A stretch of 18,327 bases of DNA from WLJO01 sp945889085 (GCA_945889085.1 CAMDBM010000046.1:1-18327), one strand, 5' to 3'; shown: positions 1 through 8,657, numbered from the stretch's first letter. A program made the numbers and translations. The notes: generated by a model not told the origin, from the letters alone.

Positions 1-1
1 C

Positions 2-79
2 GATCTGAACGCAGCGCTCATCAAGGTGCTCGGCGCCCGCCTCGCAGCCAGCACCCCCACAGGAGCCGGACCAAGGTGA
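2..79 (+). CDS. C-terminal end of an upstream protein (partial, unidentified)
   Basis: An open frame enters from the left edge and ends at a TGA that shares bases with the GTG start of the response-regulator gene (GTGA overlap). The 25 visible residues begin DLNAALIKVLGARL and end in TGAGPR; the first part looks like an amphipathic helix. The stop-start overlap is typical of translational coupling, so the missing gene is probably in one operon with the EAL protein and could be its partner sensor kinase or another signalling gene. That function is a guess from position. Too little sequence is present to name a family. Confidence 0.5.
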   Translation, partial: DLNAALIKVLGARLAASTPTGAGPR

Positions 80-1272
80 CCGAGCCGCAGCTCAGCAACC
101 GTCTGCTCGTGATCGACGACGACGTCGCCGTTGCGGAACTGCTCGGGGATATCGCGTTCGGCCACGGGTTCGAGACCGACATCGCATCCACGCCCGCGGA
201 GATCGACCAGCTTGCCGGGGTCGGCCATGACCTCGTCCTGCTCGACCTCACACTCGGCGACACCGATGGCCTCCAGGTCATGCGACTGCTCCGGAAGCGT
301 CAACCCGGTGTTGCGCTCATCCTGCTCACCGGGGCGGACCGCACCGTGCTCGCCTCGGCCCAACGCGTGGCCGAGCTGAGCGGCTTCCGGGTGATCGGCG
401 CCTGCTCCAAACCCGTCGACATCGACGAGCTCGGTCGCCTCTTCGAGGAGTCCAAGCAGGCTGTGATCAAGGACGACACGGGTGCCATCCGCCGCCTGAG
501 CGATGTGGCGCTGAATGCGATCGACGAGGGTCAGGTGCACCTGCTGTACCAGCCGAAGGTGAACCTCGCGTCCGGCGCCATCACCGGGGCCGAGGCACTG
601 GTGAGGCTCAGCGTTGCCGGGTTCGAGACCGTGTCACCCGGCGCCTGGATTCCCTTCATCGAGGCCTCCGGACGGAGCAGACGGCTGCTCAACCTGGTGC
701 TCGAGCGTGCGGCAGACGACCGCAAGAATTTCGCCACACTCGCCGGGCTCGGCGAGATCTCGATCAATCTCTCGGTGCTCGATCTCGAGGACCTCGAGCT
801 GCCCGACCACGTTCGCTCCGTGCTGTCCGCCAGTGGTGCACCCGCCAGTTGGACCCTCGAGATCACCGAATCTGCCGAGACCGGACAGCTCACCGATGCC
901 CTCGACGTGCTCACGCGCTTCCGTCTGCTGGGCTTCCGCCTCGCGATGGACGACTTCGGCACGGGCAGTTCAACGTTCGAGCGGCTGCGCATCTACCCGT
1001 TCAACGAGCTGAAGATCAACCGGCTCTTCGTCCACACGGACCGCGGTGGTCTCGAGCACACGAGGGCCATGCTCCGGGCTGCTGTGGACCTTGGGGTGGC
1101 GCTCGAACTGAAAGTAGTGGTTGAGGGTGTGGAGTCCGAAGCCGAGTTGTCGCTCGTCAACGAGGTCGGTTGTGACGCTGTGCAGGGCTATCTGGTGAGC
1201 CGCCCGGTACCCGCAGACCAGTTCGGGCTCGCCCAAGCGGATTGGGACCGACGAAGGTCACAGCCAGTCTGA
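76..1272 (+). CDS. Response regulator with receiver (REC) and EAL domains; cyclic-di-GMP phosphodiesterase-like
   Basis: The 398-residue protein has a REC domain (about residues 8-125) with the acidic cluster D14-D16, phospho-acceptor D57 in LVLLDLTLGD, T85 and K112 (SKP). An EAL domain follows (about 150-385): EALVR at 173-177, INLS with N231, LEITE with E262, DDFGTG at 292-297, K313, EGVES with E350, and QGY with Q370. These match the metal- and substrate-binding residues of active EAL phosphodiesterases, which hydrolyse c-di-GMP to pGpG in the cytoplasm. One departure is ELKIN in place of the usual LKID, so the aspartate at 315 is asparagine. No DNA-binding domain is present, so output should be through c-di-GMP turnover. 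The GTG start is chosen because AGGAG lies upstream (61-65) and the upstream gene ends within it. Confidence 0.9.
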   Translation: MTEPQLSNRLLVIDDDVAVAELLGDIAFGHGFETDIASTPAEIDQLAGVGHDLVLLDLTLGDTDGLQVMRLLRKRQPGVALILLTGADRTVLASAQRVAELSGFRVIGACSKPVDIDELGRLFEESKQAVIKDDTGAIRRLSDVALNAIDEGQVHLLYQPKVNLASGAITGAEALVRLSVAGFETVSPGAWIPFIEASGRSRRLLNLVLERAADDRKNFATLAGLGEISINLSVLDLEDLELPDHVRSVLSASGAPASWTLEITESAETGQLTDALDVLTRFRLLGFRLAMDDFGTGSSTFERLRIYPFNELKINRLFVHTDRGGLEHTRAMLRAAVDLGVALELKVVVEGVESEAELSLVNEVGCDAVQGYLVSRPVPADQFGLAQADWDRRRSQPV

Positions 1273-1342
1273 TCTGCCCGGCTAGGCGTATGGCCCGATC
1301 GGTTCACTACGATCAGCGGCACAGCTACCCGAAAGGAGCAAC

Positions 1343-2659
1343 ATGGTTGGGGGCGCACTGAAGTCGGCCAGCATGGACGACTTCGACCTGAGGATGTCCA
1401 CCAAGGTCGTACCACTGTACGAAGCGGTGAAGGCATTCATCCGCGACGAGGTTGAGCCGATCACCGAGGAGTTCTACCGACTCGGAGAGAACCGCGCCGA
1501 GCGCTGGAGCTGGGCACCCGGCCAGCTCGAGCTTCTCGACGGGGCCAAGACGAAGGCAAAGGCATCGGGGCTCTGGAACTTCTTCCTCCCGAACGCCGAC
1601 ACCGGCGAGGGTCTCACGAACCTCGACTATGCCTACATCGCCAACGAACTCGGCAAGAACCGTCTGGCCTCGGAGTGCCTCAACTGCTCCGCACCGGACA
1701 CGGGCAACATGGAAGTCCTCGAGCGTGTCGGCACGCCCGAGCAGAAGGCACAGTGGCTCGAGCCGCTGCTCCACGGAGAGATCCGCTCCGCGTATGCCAT
1801 GACGGAGCCCGGTGTGATGTCCTCCGACGCGAAGCAGATCGGCACCCTTGCGGTGCTTGACGGCGACGAGTGGGTCATCAACGGCGAGAAGTTCTACATC
1901 TCGGGCGCGGGCGACCCCCGCTGCAAGATCATGATCACCATGGTCAAGACGAACCCGAACGCTGACACGTACAAGCAGCAGTCGCAGATCCTCGTCCCGA
2001 TTGATGCCCCCGGTGTGGAGATCGTCGGGCCGATGCATGTGTTCGGTCAGGACGATGCACCGCACGGGCACATGCACATCAAGTTCACCGACGTGCGTGT
2101 CCCGAAGTCAAACATCCTCTGGGGCGAGGGTCGTGGCTTCGAGATCTCGCAGCTCCGCCTCGGGCCCGGACGTATCCACCACTGCATGCGTTCCATCGGT
2201 TCGGCCGAGCGCGCCATCGAGATGATGGTCGACCGTGGTCTCAACCGTGAGGGCTTCGGCAAGAAGCTCATCAACCTCGGCAAGAACATGGAAGTCATCT
2301 CCCGTGCTCGCATCGAGGTTGAGGCAATGCGGCTGATGGTGCTCCGTGCCGCGAAGGCAATGGACACCCTCGGCAACGCAGAGGCACGCGTGTGGGTCAG
2401 CGCCGTCAAGGCAATGGTCCCGGAGAAGTGCTGCGACATCATCAACGAGGCGATCCAGATGCACGGTGCCGCAGGCATCTCGCAGTGGTTCCCCCTCGCC
2501 GAGATGTGGCACGGCCAGCGCACGCTTCGTCTGGCCGACGGCCCCGACGAGGTGCACCACCAGGTGGTGGCCCGCGCCGAGGCCAAGAGCCGTGAGGCCG
2601 ATAAGGCAGCCGGCAGCAGCAACGGCCACCGCGGCTCGCTGTTCACCGGCTCCAGCTAA
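1343..2659 (+). CDS. Acyl-CoA dehydrogenase, ACAD10/ACAD11 (FadE2-like) branch
   Basis: A 438-residue flavoprotein predicted to introduce the alpha-beta double bond into an acyl-CoA, passing electrons to electron-transferring flavoprotein. The FAD/substrate signature TEPGVMSSD starts at residue 154, the C-terminal helical domain carries GPGRIHHCMRSIGSAERA and an FGK motif, and the C-terminal ADGPDEVHH (398-406) is typical of the ACAD10/11 branch rather than the MCAD-like YEGT signature. An acidic residue in this last motif sits where the catalytic base is expected. Length fits the bacterial family (about 400-440). The ATG is supported by AAAGGAG seven to ten bases upstream. The gene is closed by a strong hairpin and is probably transcribed alone. 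Substrate chain length cannot be read from the sequence. Confidence 0.92.
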   Translation: MVGGALKSASMDDFDLRMSTKVVPLYEAVKAFIRDEVEPITEEFYRLGENRAERWSWAPGQLELLDGAKTKAKASGLWNFFLPNADTGEGLTNLDYAYIANELGKNRLASECLNCSAPDTGNMEVLERVGTPEQKAQWLEPLLHGEIRSAYAMTEPGVMSSDAKQIGTLAVLDGDEWVINGEKFYISGAGDPRCKIMITMVKTNPNADTYKQQSQILVPIDAPGVEIVGPMHVFGQDDAPHGHMHIKFTDVRVPKSNILWGEGRGFEISQLRLGPGRIHHCMRSIGSAERAIEMMVDRGLNREGFGKKLINLGKNMEVISRARIEVEAMRLMVLRAAKAMDTLGNAEARVWVSAVKAMVPEKCCDIINEAIQMHGAAGISQWFPLAEMWHGQRTLRLADGPDEVHHQVVARAEAKSREADKAAGSSNGHRGSLFTGSS

Positions 2660-2674
2660 GCCAAAATCCCGAGT

Positions 2675-2723
2675 GTTCTGGGTCGATTCCCGGTTGATCT
2701 TCAGCCGGGAATCGACCCAGAAC
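2675..2723. terminator. Perfect 19-bp inverted repeat, probable bidirectional terminator
   Basis: Arms 2675-2693 and 2705-2723 are exact reverse complements. The 11-base spacer can pair four more times (one T-G wobble), giving a 23-pair stem with a three-base loop. AAAA lies just left (2663-2666) and TTTT just right (2727-2730), as expected for a terminator that works on both strands. It lies 15 bases after the stop of the acyl-CoA dehydrogenase and ahead of the acetoacetyl-CoA synthetase. The stem is longer and more exact than most intrinsic terminators, so a repeated palindromic element is an alternative. Confidence 0.75.
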
Positions 2724-2780
2724 CTGTTTTCCGGACGGTTACACGCCGTCGTTCCCCGTCAGTGATTGACTGATGCCTCC

Positions 2781-4661
2781 ATGTCCAACCGCCGCACCAG
2801 CGCAATGATCGTCCGTCTCGCCCGCAAGCACGGGTTCGAGACCTTCGATGATCTGCATGCCTGGTCGATCGCGGACCTCGACCGCTTCTGGTCCGAGGCG
2901 AGCGAGTTCCTCGGTGTCCGGTGGCACGACTATCCGACGGCAGCGCTCGCGGACCGCTCGATGCCGTCGGCCGCGTGGTACCCCGGCGGCACGCTCAACT
3001 ACGCCGAGCACGCTCTCGCCCGCGCCGCGGTGGCGCCAGACGACATCGCCGTCATCGAGCACAGCCAGACACGTTCACCCCGCACGCTCACCTGGGCCCA
3101 GTTGGAGGACCAAGTGGCGCGCTGCGCGGCCGGCCTCGAGGCGCTCGGAGTAACCGCTGCGGACCGAGTTGGGTCGTACACGCCGAACATCGTCGAGACC
3201 CTCGTGACGTTCCTCGCCACTGCCACACTCGGCGCCGTGTGGTCCAGTTGCGCACCCGAGTTCGGGCCAAGGGCCGTGATCGACCGCTTCGCACAGTTCG
3301 AACCCACCGTGCTCCTCCATGTCGACGGCTACCGGTACGGCCCGAAAGAGATCGACCGTCGCCTCGAGGTCACCGAGATCCTCGAGCACCTCCCGTCGGT
3401 CCGCACCACCATTGGCGTGCAGTACCTCGGCACCGGTCCCGACGAGTGGTCCTCGCTCATCGGCGAGACGCGTCACGACGGCTTCGCACCGGTCGGTTAC
3501 GAGACGCCGATCTACGTGCTGTACTCCTCCGGCACAACCGGGCTCCCCAAGCCCATCGTGCACAGCCACGTTGGCATCACCGTCGAGCACCTCGTCGTCC
3601 ACGCACTGCACACCGACATCACCCCGGCAGACCGACTGTTCTGGTTCACCACCACCGGGTGGATGATGTGGAACTTCCTGGTGTCGGGCCTGCTGGTTGG
3701 TAGCTCGGTCGTGCTGTTCGACGGAGACCCCGCCAGCCCGGGCCTCAACACCCTGTGGGACGTTGCGGAACGCTCGCAGACCACGGTGTTCGGCGGGTCG
3801 GCGGGCTTCTACATGAACTGTCGCAAGGCAGGGCTCGAACCCCACCTCGGACGAATCTGGCAGGTCGGCTCCACCGGCGCCCCGCTTCCGGTCGAGGGAT
3901 TCGAGTGGCTGGAGTCGGTGATGGGACCGGACGTCGTCATCAACTCGATCTCCGGTGGCACCGACATCTGCAGTTGCTTCGTCGGCTGGAACCCGATGGT
4001 GCAGGTAGTGAACGGTGAGATCCCCGGACAGGTTCTCGGCCGGGAGGCCGCCGCGTTCGACGAAGGCGGCAACCGGTGCGCCACCGGTGTGCAGGGCGAA
4101 CTCGTGATCACCACACCCATGCCCTCGATGCCGCTCGGCTTCCTCGGCGACCACGACGGCTCGCGCTACCGCAGCGCCTACTTCGACCGGTACCCGGGTG
4201 TGTGGTGCCACGGCGACTGGATCACCTTCACCGAGAACGGTGGCTGCGTCATCTCCGGTCGATCGGATGCCACGCTGAACCGCGGCGGGGTACGACTCGG
4301 GTCCGCCGAGTTCTACACGGTGGTGGAGGCACTCCCCGAGGTGGTCGACAGCCTGGTAGTGCATCTCGAGGACGGCGACCTCGACCGGCTGTACCTCTTC
4401 GTGCAACTGCGCGACGGCATCGACCTCGACGATGCCCTGAGGGCCAGAATCCGCGCCGAGCTGCGCTCTGCGCTGTCGCCACGGCACTCCCCCGACGTCA
4501 TCGAGGCGGTCCCGGTCGTGCCACGCACACTGTCGGGCAAGAAGCTCGAGGTTCCGGTCAAGAAGATCCTTGCGGGTCAGTCGGCCGACAAGGTGCTGAG
4601 CAGCGAGTCGCTTGCGGTTCCGTCTTCGATCGACTGGTTCGTCGCGTACGCCTCCCAGTAA
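2781..4661 (+). CDS. Acetoacetyl-CoA synthetase (acetoacetate-CoA ligase)
   Basis: An ANL-superfamily adenylating enzyme of 626 residues that activates acetoacetate (or a related short acid) to its CoA thioester using ATP. Visible motifs: N-terminal WYPGGTLNYAEH typical of acetyl/acetoacetyl-CoA synthetases; P-loop YSSGTTGLPKP from residue 248; GSTGAPLP; ISGGTDICSCFVG, matching the acetoacetyl-CoA synthetase form of the A5 motif; WCHGDW; SGRSDATLNRGGVRLG; and C-terminal TLSGKKLEVPVKKIL with the adenylation lysine at 587. The extreme N-terminus is shorter than in many homologues. An in-frame stop at 2763-2765 limits the start to TTG 2766 or ATG 2781; neither has a clear Shine-Dalgarno, and I chose ATG. 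Close relatives act on other short-chain acids, so exact substrate is inferred. Confidence 0.88.
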   Translation: MSNRRTSAMIVRLARKHGFETFDDLHAWSIADLDRFWSEASEFLGVRWHDYPTAALADRSMPSAAWYPGGTLNYAEHALARAAVAPDDIAVIEHSQTRSPRTLTWAQLEDQVARCAAGLEALGVTAADRVGSYTPNIVETLVTFLATATLGAVWSSCAPEFGPRAVIDRFAQFEPTVLLHVDGYRYGPKEIDRRLEVTEILEHLPSVRTTIGVQYLGTGPDEWSSLIGETRHDGFAPVGYETPIYVLYSSGTTGLPKPIVHSHVGITVEHLVVHALHTDITPADRLFWFTTTGWMMWNFLVSGLLVGSSVVLFDGDPASPGLNTLWDVAERSQTTVFGGSAGFYMNCRKAGLEPHLGRIWQVGSTGAPLPVEGFEWLESVMGPDVVINSISGGTDICSCFVGWNPMVQVVNGEIPGQVLGREAAAFDEGGNRCATGVQGELVITTPMPSMPLGFLGDHDGSRYRSAYFDRYPGVWCHGDWITFTENGGCVISGRSDATLNRGGVRLGSAEFYTVVEALPEVVDSLVVHLEDGDLDRLYLFVQLRDGIDLDDALRARIRAELRSALSPRHSPDVIEAVPVVPRTLSGKKLEVPVKKILAGQSADKVLSSESLAVPSSIDWFVAYASQ

Positions 4662-4674
4662 GCACTCGTCCTCG

Positions 4675-4694
4675 CTCCCGAGAATGCACGGGAG
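4675..4694. terminator. Weak hairpin between convergent genes
   Basis: CTCCCG and CGGGAG form a 6-bp stem around an 8-base loop in the 39-base gap between the convergent synthetase and monooxygenase genes. There is no clear T tract on either side. It may help end both transcripts, but the evidence is only position and the short stem. Confidence 0.3.
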
Positions 4695-4700
4695 TGCGCC

Positions 4701-5942
4701 TTACTTTCCGCCCTTGAGGATCGAGTCGAGGTCGAACCCGGCCAGTTGGCGGTACTGCGCAGCGACCTCCTCGAGTTCGCCCGGGGCGAACACCTCGTTC
4801 ACGTCCGTGAAGCCGCTTGGCGCCCGTTGTTCGGCGAGGTCCATCACCCGTTCGGGGCCGTGCTTGCGATTCGAGAGCACGATCTGAGACGTACGCGGCC
4901 GACGCTCTGCCTCGTAGCGGGCGAGGCCTGCCGCAACGCCATCCTGAACGAGCGCGTCCGCGAGCACCAACCCGTCGATGATCGCCTGTGACGCACCGTT
5001 CGAGCCGATCGGGTACATGGGGTGGGCCGCGTCGCCCAGCAGGGTCACACTGCCGAACGTCCAACGCTCGAGTGGGTCGCGGTCGATCATCGGGAACTCG
5101 AACGCGGTATCCGTCTGGCGGCACATCGCCGGGATATCGAGCCAGTCGAACACCCAGTCCTCGAAGTGCGGCATGAAGTCGTTGAAGTTCCCCCGCCGGT
5201 TCCAGTCCTCGCGGTTCGTCATCCCGAACGCGCGGCGGTCGAGTTCAGCGATCCAGTTGACGGTGCACATTCCATCGTCACCGACCTCGCTGAGCGGGTA
5301 GGCCACGAACTTGTGCGGCAGATGGCCGGCCATGAACATCGACCGGCCCGTGAGGAACGGCTTCCAGCGCGACGTGGCGCGCCACAGGATGTCGCCCTGC
5401 CAGGACGGCGGGCCCTCGTCCGGATAGAAGTGCTGCCGGATCGCCGAGTGGATGCCGTCCGCACCCACGAGCACGTCTGCGGTGTCGGTCACCGTGCGGT
5501 CCGCCACGCGGTCGAGCACCTCCACCATTACCCGACCGCTCTCGTCCTCGCGGAACGTCTGCACGGCGTGCGCGTTGAGCACCGCGGCATCGCCAAGCCT
5601 GCGCCGGGCCTCGGCAAGGAGCGCCATGTGGAGGTGGCCGCGGTGCACCGAGAGCTGCGGGATCGGGTACCCGGCAGCGAGCCCGCGGGGCTCTCGCCAG
5701 ATCAGCTGTCCGAACCTGTTGAAGAAGCACAACTCTGCCGTCTGCACCCCGAGTGGGAGCACGACGTCGAGCAGGTCGAGCCGCTGCAGGTGTGCCATCG
5801 CGTGCGGGAGCAGGTTGATGCCCACACCGAGCGGCTGCAGTTCCACCACCGATTCGTAAACCTGCACGTCGATGCCACGTGCGTGGAGCGCCATCGCTGC
5901 CGTCAACCCACCGATGCCGCCCCCGGCGATGATCACTCGCAT
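4701..5942 (-). CDS. FAD-dependent class A monooxygenase, PhzS-like
   Basis: A 413-residue flavoprotein hydroxylase of the PHBH fold. It shows the N-terminal dinucleotide motif GGGIGG (residues 7-12), the DG motif VGADGIHSAIR (159-169) and the GD motif LLGDAAHPMYPIGSNGASQ (301-319). The stretch GVGINLLPHAMAHLQRL and the PRGLAAGYPIPQLSVHRG segment are characteristic of the PhzS group (5-methylphenazine-1-carboxylate monooxygenase and uncharacterised relatives). Such enzymes use NAD(P)H and oxygen to hydroxylate aromatic or cyclic substrates. There are no phenazine genes nearby; the neighbours are acyl-CoA and Baeyer-Villiger genes, so a catabolic role on a ring compound is more likely. The gene converges with the synthetase and diverges from the glycosyltransferase. 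Its ATG has CAGGAT six bases upstream, suggesting a leaderless transcript. Confidence 0.88.
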   Translation of the reverse strand: MRVIIAGGGIGGLTAAMALHARGIDVQVYESVVELQPLGVGINLLPHAMAHLQRLDLLDVVLPLGVQTAELCFFNRFGQLIWREPRGLAAGYPIPQLSVHRGHLHMALLAEARRRLGDAAVLNAHAVQTFREDESGRVMVEVLDRVADRTVTDTADVLVGADGIHSAIRQHFYPDEGPPSWQGDILWRATSRWKPFLTGRSMFMAGHLPHKFVAYPLSEVGDDGMCTVNWIAELDRRAFGMTNREDWNRRGNFNDFMPHFEDWVFDWLDIPAMCRQTDTAFEFPMIDRDPLERWTFGSVTLLGDAAHPMYPIGSNGASQAIIDGLVLADALVQDGVAAGLARYEAERRPRTSQIVLSNRKHGPERVMDLAEQRAPSGFTDVNEVFAPGELEEVAAQYRQLAGFDLDSILKGGK

Positions 5943-5995
5943 ACGGGCATCCTGCCACCGGGACCGCCGACGAGGCGCACCGATACGCTCAGTCC
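5943..5995. promoter_or_regulatory. Compact divergent promoter region with two leaderless-type -10 boxes
   Basis: Only 53 bases separate the divergent monooxygenase and glycosyltransferase. On the minus strand CAGGAT (5949-5954) ends six bases before the monooxygenase ATG. On the plus strand TACGCT (5984-5989) ends six bases before the glycosyltransferase GTG. Both fit the actinobacterial TAnnnT -10 with transcription beginning at or next to the start codon. No convincing -35 boxes or Shine-Dalgarno sequences are seen. Confidence 0.45.
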
Positions 5996-6970
5996 GTGGA
6001 GCCGCCCCTCGTCTCGGTGGTGCTGCCGGTGTTCAACCGGCAGGACGTCATCGCCGACGCGCTGAAAAGCGTGCTGGACCAGACGTATACGGACCTCGAG
6101 GTCATCGTGGTCGACGACGGCTCCACCGATGCCACGCTGTCCGAGGTTGCCCGAATCGCCGACAGCCGCGTCAGGGTGATCCAGAACAGCAGTGCACGCG
6201 GGGCCGGCAACGCGCGCAATACCGGGATCGCACTTGCAACAGGCCGGTACCTCGCCTTCCAAGACTCCGATGACTGGTGGCACCCCGAAAAACTCGCCGT
6301 GCAGATGCACACGCTCACGGCACCCGGCAACGACCGGATCGCGGCCGTCGGCAGCAACTGGCGCCTCATGGCCGACGACGCTTCCAGCCCGACGGTGTTC
6401 GTGTCCGTCGTTCACACCACGGTCTCCCGCGACGCAGTACTTGCTGGTCTCGTGACCGGGGTGATCGGCACCCCCATGCTCCTGCTCGACAGGCAGCGGA
6501 TTGCCGCCCCTGCCCAGTTCGACCCGGCGTTCCCCTCCCTCGAGGAGCGCGACTTCCTGTACCGGTGCCTCCCCGCAGGGCAGGGCACGCTCGCGCTCAT
6601 GGAGTCCGTGCTAGTCGAGGTGCGCAGAGGTCGCAACGACCACGTGGCCAATCCGTCCGGTTCGCTCGCCGGGTACGAACGCTTCCTCACGAAGTACGCC
6701 GACGAACTCTCCCGCCTGCCCGGTGCCGCTGACTGGTACCACTACCGCGCGATGAGAGAGGCGCTCATCCTGCGGGACCGCAGGCGCGCCCGCTCGCACC
6801 ACAGTGCCGTTGCGTCACGCTCGATCCTGCTCGAGGTGGAGTACCAACTGGGCCGAGTGTTCGGCTATGCGGGTCTTGCAGTGGCAACCCGCTGCCGCCT
6901 GCGTCCTCGTCTCGCCACTCGGCGAAATGACGTGACACCCCCTCGGACCTCACGGATACCGACGCGCTGA
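5996..6970 (+). CDS. Family 2 glycosyltransferase (GT-A fold)
   Basis: The 324-residue protein opens with the GT2 signature VSVVLPVFNR, followed by VIVVDDGSTD with the nucleotide-binding D40-D41, GAGNARNTGIALATG, and the metal-binding DSDD (90-93). The catalytic domain covers about residues 5-230. The C-terminal third is rich in arginine, has no clear transmembrane segment and no recognised domain. GT2 enzymes with this arrangement move a sugar from a nucleotide-sugar donor onto cell-envelope polysaccharide, lipid or another acceptor; the acceptor is unknown here. It is a lone gene between two minus-strand oxygenases, so it is probably functionally unrelated to them. GTG start chosen because it directly precedes the conserved N-terminus and has a -10 box six bases upstream. 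Confidence 0.85.
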   Translation: MEPPLVSVVLPVFNRQDVIADALKSVLDQTYTDLEVIVVDDGSTDATLSEVARIADSRVRVIQNSSARGAGNARNTGIALATGRYLAFQDSDDWWHPEKLAVQMHTLTAPGNDRIAAVGSNWRLMADDASSPTVFVSVVHTTVSRDAVLAGLVTGVIGTPMLLLDRQRIAAPAQFDPAFPSLEERDFLYRCLPAGQGTLALMESVLVEVRRGRNDHVANPSGSLAGYERFLTKYADELSRLPGAADWYHYRAMREALILRDRRRARSHHSAVASRSILLEVEYQLGRVFGYAGLAVATRCRLRPRLATRRNDVTPPRTSRIPTR

Positions 6971-7016
6971 CCGCACTGGTCACACGCATCCTCACCGACC
7001 TCGGACCCCCGCAGAC

Positions 7017-8522
7017 CTAAACGAAGCGGAGGCAGCCGTCGTCGAGGTTCGCGGCGGGCAACTTCGTCTTCTCGCCCCAGTAGTCCTGACTGTGCCGCCA
7101 CTCGGGCTTGTTCAGCTTCTTCGGCATGAGGTGCATGCTTCGCAACAGGTAGGCGGGATTGAAGTCGCTCTCGTCCATCCAGTCCTGGAGCGCTTCGTCG
7201 AGGTCCTCCGTCCGCAACTGCGGGGTGACCCGCTTCGCCCCGAGGTCGTCCATGTGATTGAAGAGTCTGCAGGTGAAGTCTCCGAGGAGGTCTGCACGCA
7301 GCGTCCAGCTCGCACGGAAGTAGCCGAACACCCAGAGCAGATTCGGGACGCCAGTGAACATCATCCCGCGGTAGGCCACGGTCTGGGCAAAGTCCACGGG
7401 CTTGCCGTCCACGCAGAACGAGATGTCCCCGAGCACGCTGAGGTTGAAGCCGGTTGCGGTGACGACGATGTCGGCCTCGAGCTCGCGGCCGGACTTGGTG
7501 AGGATGCCCTTCTCGGTGAACCGATCGATCTCGTCGGTCACCATCTCGGACTTGCCGGCCCTGATTCCCTCAAAAAGATCACCGTCGGGAACGAAGGCGA
7601 GACGCTGCTGCCACGGGCGGTAGCTCGGCGTGAAGTGCTTCATGTCGTAGCCCTCGGGCAGGTGCGACTTCACGTCGGTGAGGAGCGTCTCGCGCAGCTC
7701 ATCGGCCTGGTTGAACGACATCTGTGTGACCGTTTCCTGATCGTGCAGGATCCGGCGGCGCACGATCTCGTGGACCCACTCCTCGGGCACCTCGAGCTCA
7801 CGCAACTGGTCCGCAAGGTCGTTGCCGTTGCGAGCGGTCCAGAAATACGTTGGCGATCTCTGCAGCACGTACACCTTGCGGGCCGTCGGCGCCATTGCGG
7901 GCACCACCGTTGCTGCGGTTGCGCCCGAGCCGATGACGATCACTGTCTTGTCGGTGTAGTCGAGATCGGTCGGCCAGGTCTGCGGGTGCACGATGCGACC
8001 CGTGAAGCGGTCCATCCCCTCCCACTGCGGTGTGTAGCCCTCGGAATGCCGGTAATAGCCCTGGCACATCCACAAGAAGTTGGTGGAGAGTCTCTGCTGC
8101 TGCCCGGTTGAGGAGTCGGTCACCTCGACGGTCCAGAGATTCGTGGTGCTGTCGAACGAGGCGCTCGAGATCCGGTGGTGGTAGCGGATGTGCGACGCGA
8201 TCCCGTTGTCGTCGATCACCTCGCCCATGTAGCTGCGGATCTCGGCGGCCGTTGCGATCGGCGGGCCGACCCACGGCTTGAAGCGGTAGCCGAAGGTGTA
8301 CAGGTCCGAGTCCGAGCGGATGCCCGGGTACTTGTGGGTCCACCAGGTGCCACCGAAGGTCTCCTGTGCCTCGAGGATGACGTACGACCGGTTCGGGCAC
8401 TGCACGCCGAGGTGATACGCGGCCCCGATGCCGGAGATGCCTGCGCCGACGATCAGAACGTCGAAGTACTCGGTGACTGGACCCGCACCCGCGGACTTGT
8501 CCATCGTGTTGGTCTGGCTCAT
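7017..8522 (-). CDS. EthA-like flavin-containing Baeyer-Villiger monooxygenase
   Basis: A 501-residue FAD/NADPH enzyme that inserts one oxygen next to a carbonyl, turning ketones into esters or lactones. It has the FAD Rossmann motif GAGISGIG (26-33), GGTW (57-60), the Baeyer-Villiger fingerprint FTGRIVHPQTWP (173-184, fitting FxGxxxHxxxWP), and the NADP Rossmann motif GSGATA (198-203). Segments such as KYPGIRSDSDLYTFGYRFKPW, LPEGYD, RPWQQRLAFVPDGDLF and YLLRSMHLMPK run collinear with mycobacterial EthA, the ethionamide-activating enzyme, from my memory of that family. Native substrate is unknown. It is divergent from the acyl-CoA dehydrogenase/crotonase run, which could process the ester-derived acid. 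Start is ATG with a G-rich stretch just upstream. Confidence 0.92.
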   Translation of the reverse strand: MSQTNTMDKSAGAGPVTEYFDVLIVGAGISGIGAAYHLGVQCPNRSYVILEAQETFGGTWWTHKYPGIRSDSDLYTFGYRFKPWVGPPIATAAEIRSYMGEVIDDNGIASHIRYHHRISSASFDSTTNLWTVEVTDSSTGQQQRLSTNFLWMCQGYYRHSEGYTPQWEGMDRFTGRIVHPQTWPTDLDYTDKTVIVIGSGATAATVVPAMAPTARKVYVLQRSPTYFWTARNGNDLADQLRELEVPEEWVHEIVRRRILHDQETVTQMSFNQADELRETLLTDVKSHLPEGYDMKHFTPSYRPWQQRLAFVPDGDLFEGIRAGKSEMVTDEIDRFTEKGILTKSGRELEADIVVTATGFNLSVLGDISFCVDGKPVDFAQTVAYRGMMFTGVPNLLWVFGYFRASWTLRADLLGDFTCRLFNHMDDLGAKRVTPQLRTEDLDEALQDWMDESDFNPAYLLRSMHLMPKKLNKPEWRHSQDYWGEKTKLPAANLDDGCLRFV

Positions 8523-8539
8523 GGAACCCCCCGGTTGTC

Positions 8540-8562
8540 GCCGGCACCGAGACCACGCTCGT
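8540..8562. promoter_or_regulatory. Imperfect inverted repeat in the leader of the Baeyer-Villiger gene
   Basis: GGCACCGAG and CTCGTGCC pair over eight positions with one bulged C around a six-base loop, 18 bases upstream of the monooxygenase ATG. It could be an operator or a leader hairpin; no direct evidence separates these or rules out chance. Confidence 0.25.
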
Positions 8563-8657
8563 GCCGAGGTGACTGCTTGATCCCGATGATGTCACATGCA
8601 GCCCACACCCGTCAGAGCTCTTCGAGCCACGAAGGGGCGACCCTTGTCGGCGCTTGC

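Noticed and set aside
2680..2693. tRNA T-arm-like sequence in the hairpin
   Set aside because: No acceptor, D or anticodon arm around it; the match is to one arm of a perfect inverted repeat, so a tRNA gene is excluded.
3075..4487. Long minus-strand open frame of 470 codons opposite the acetoacetyl-CoA synthetase
   Set aside because: It is antisense to a gene with all family motifs; its translation is His/Val/Gly/Arg-rich without any recognisable motif, as expected for the shadow of a high-GC gene.
6931..7019. Short plus frame ending ALTALVTRILTDLGPPQT that looks like a protein C-terminus
   Set aside because: Open only from a stop at 6928, with no start codon or partner; could be a frameshifted tail of the glycosyltransferase or a gene relic, but is too short to support.
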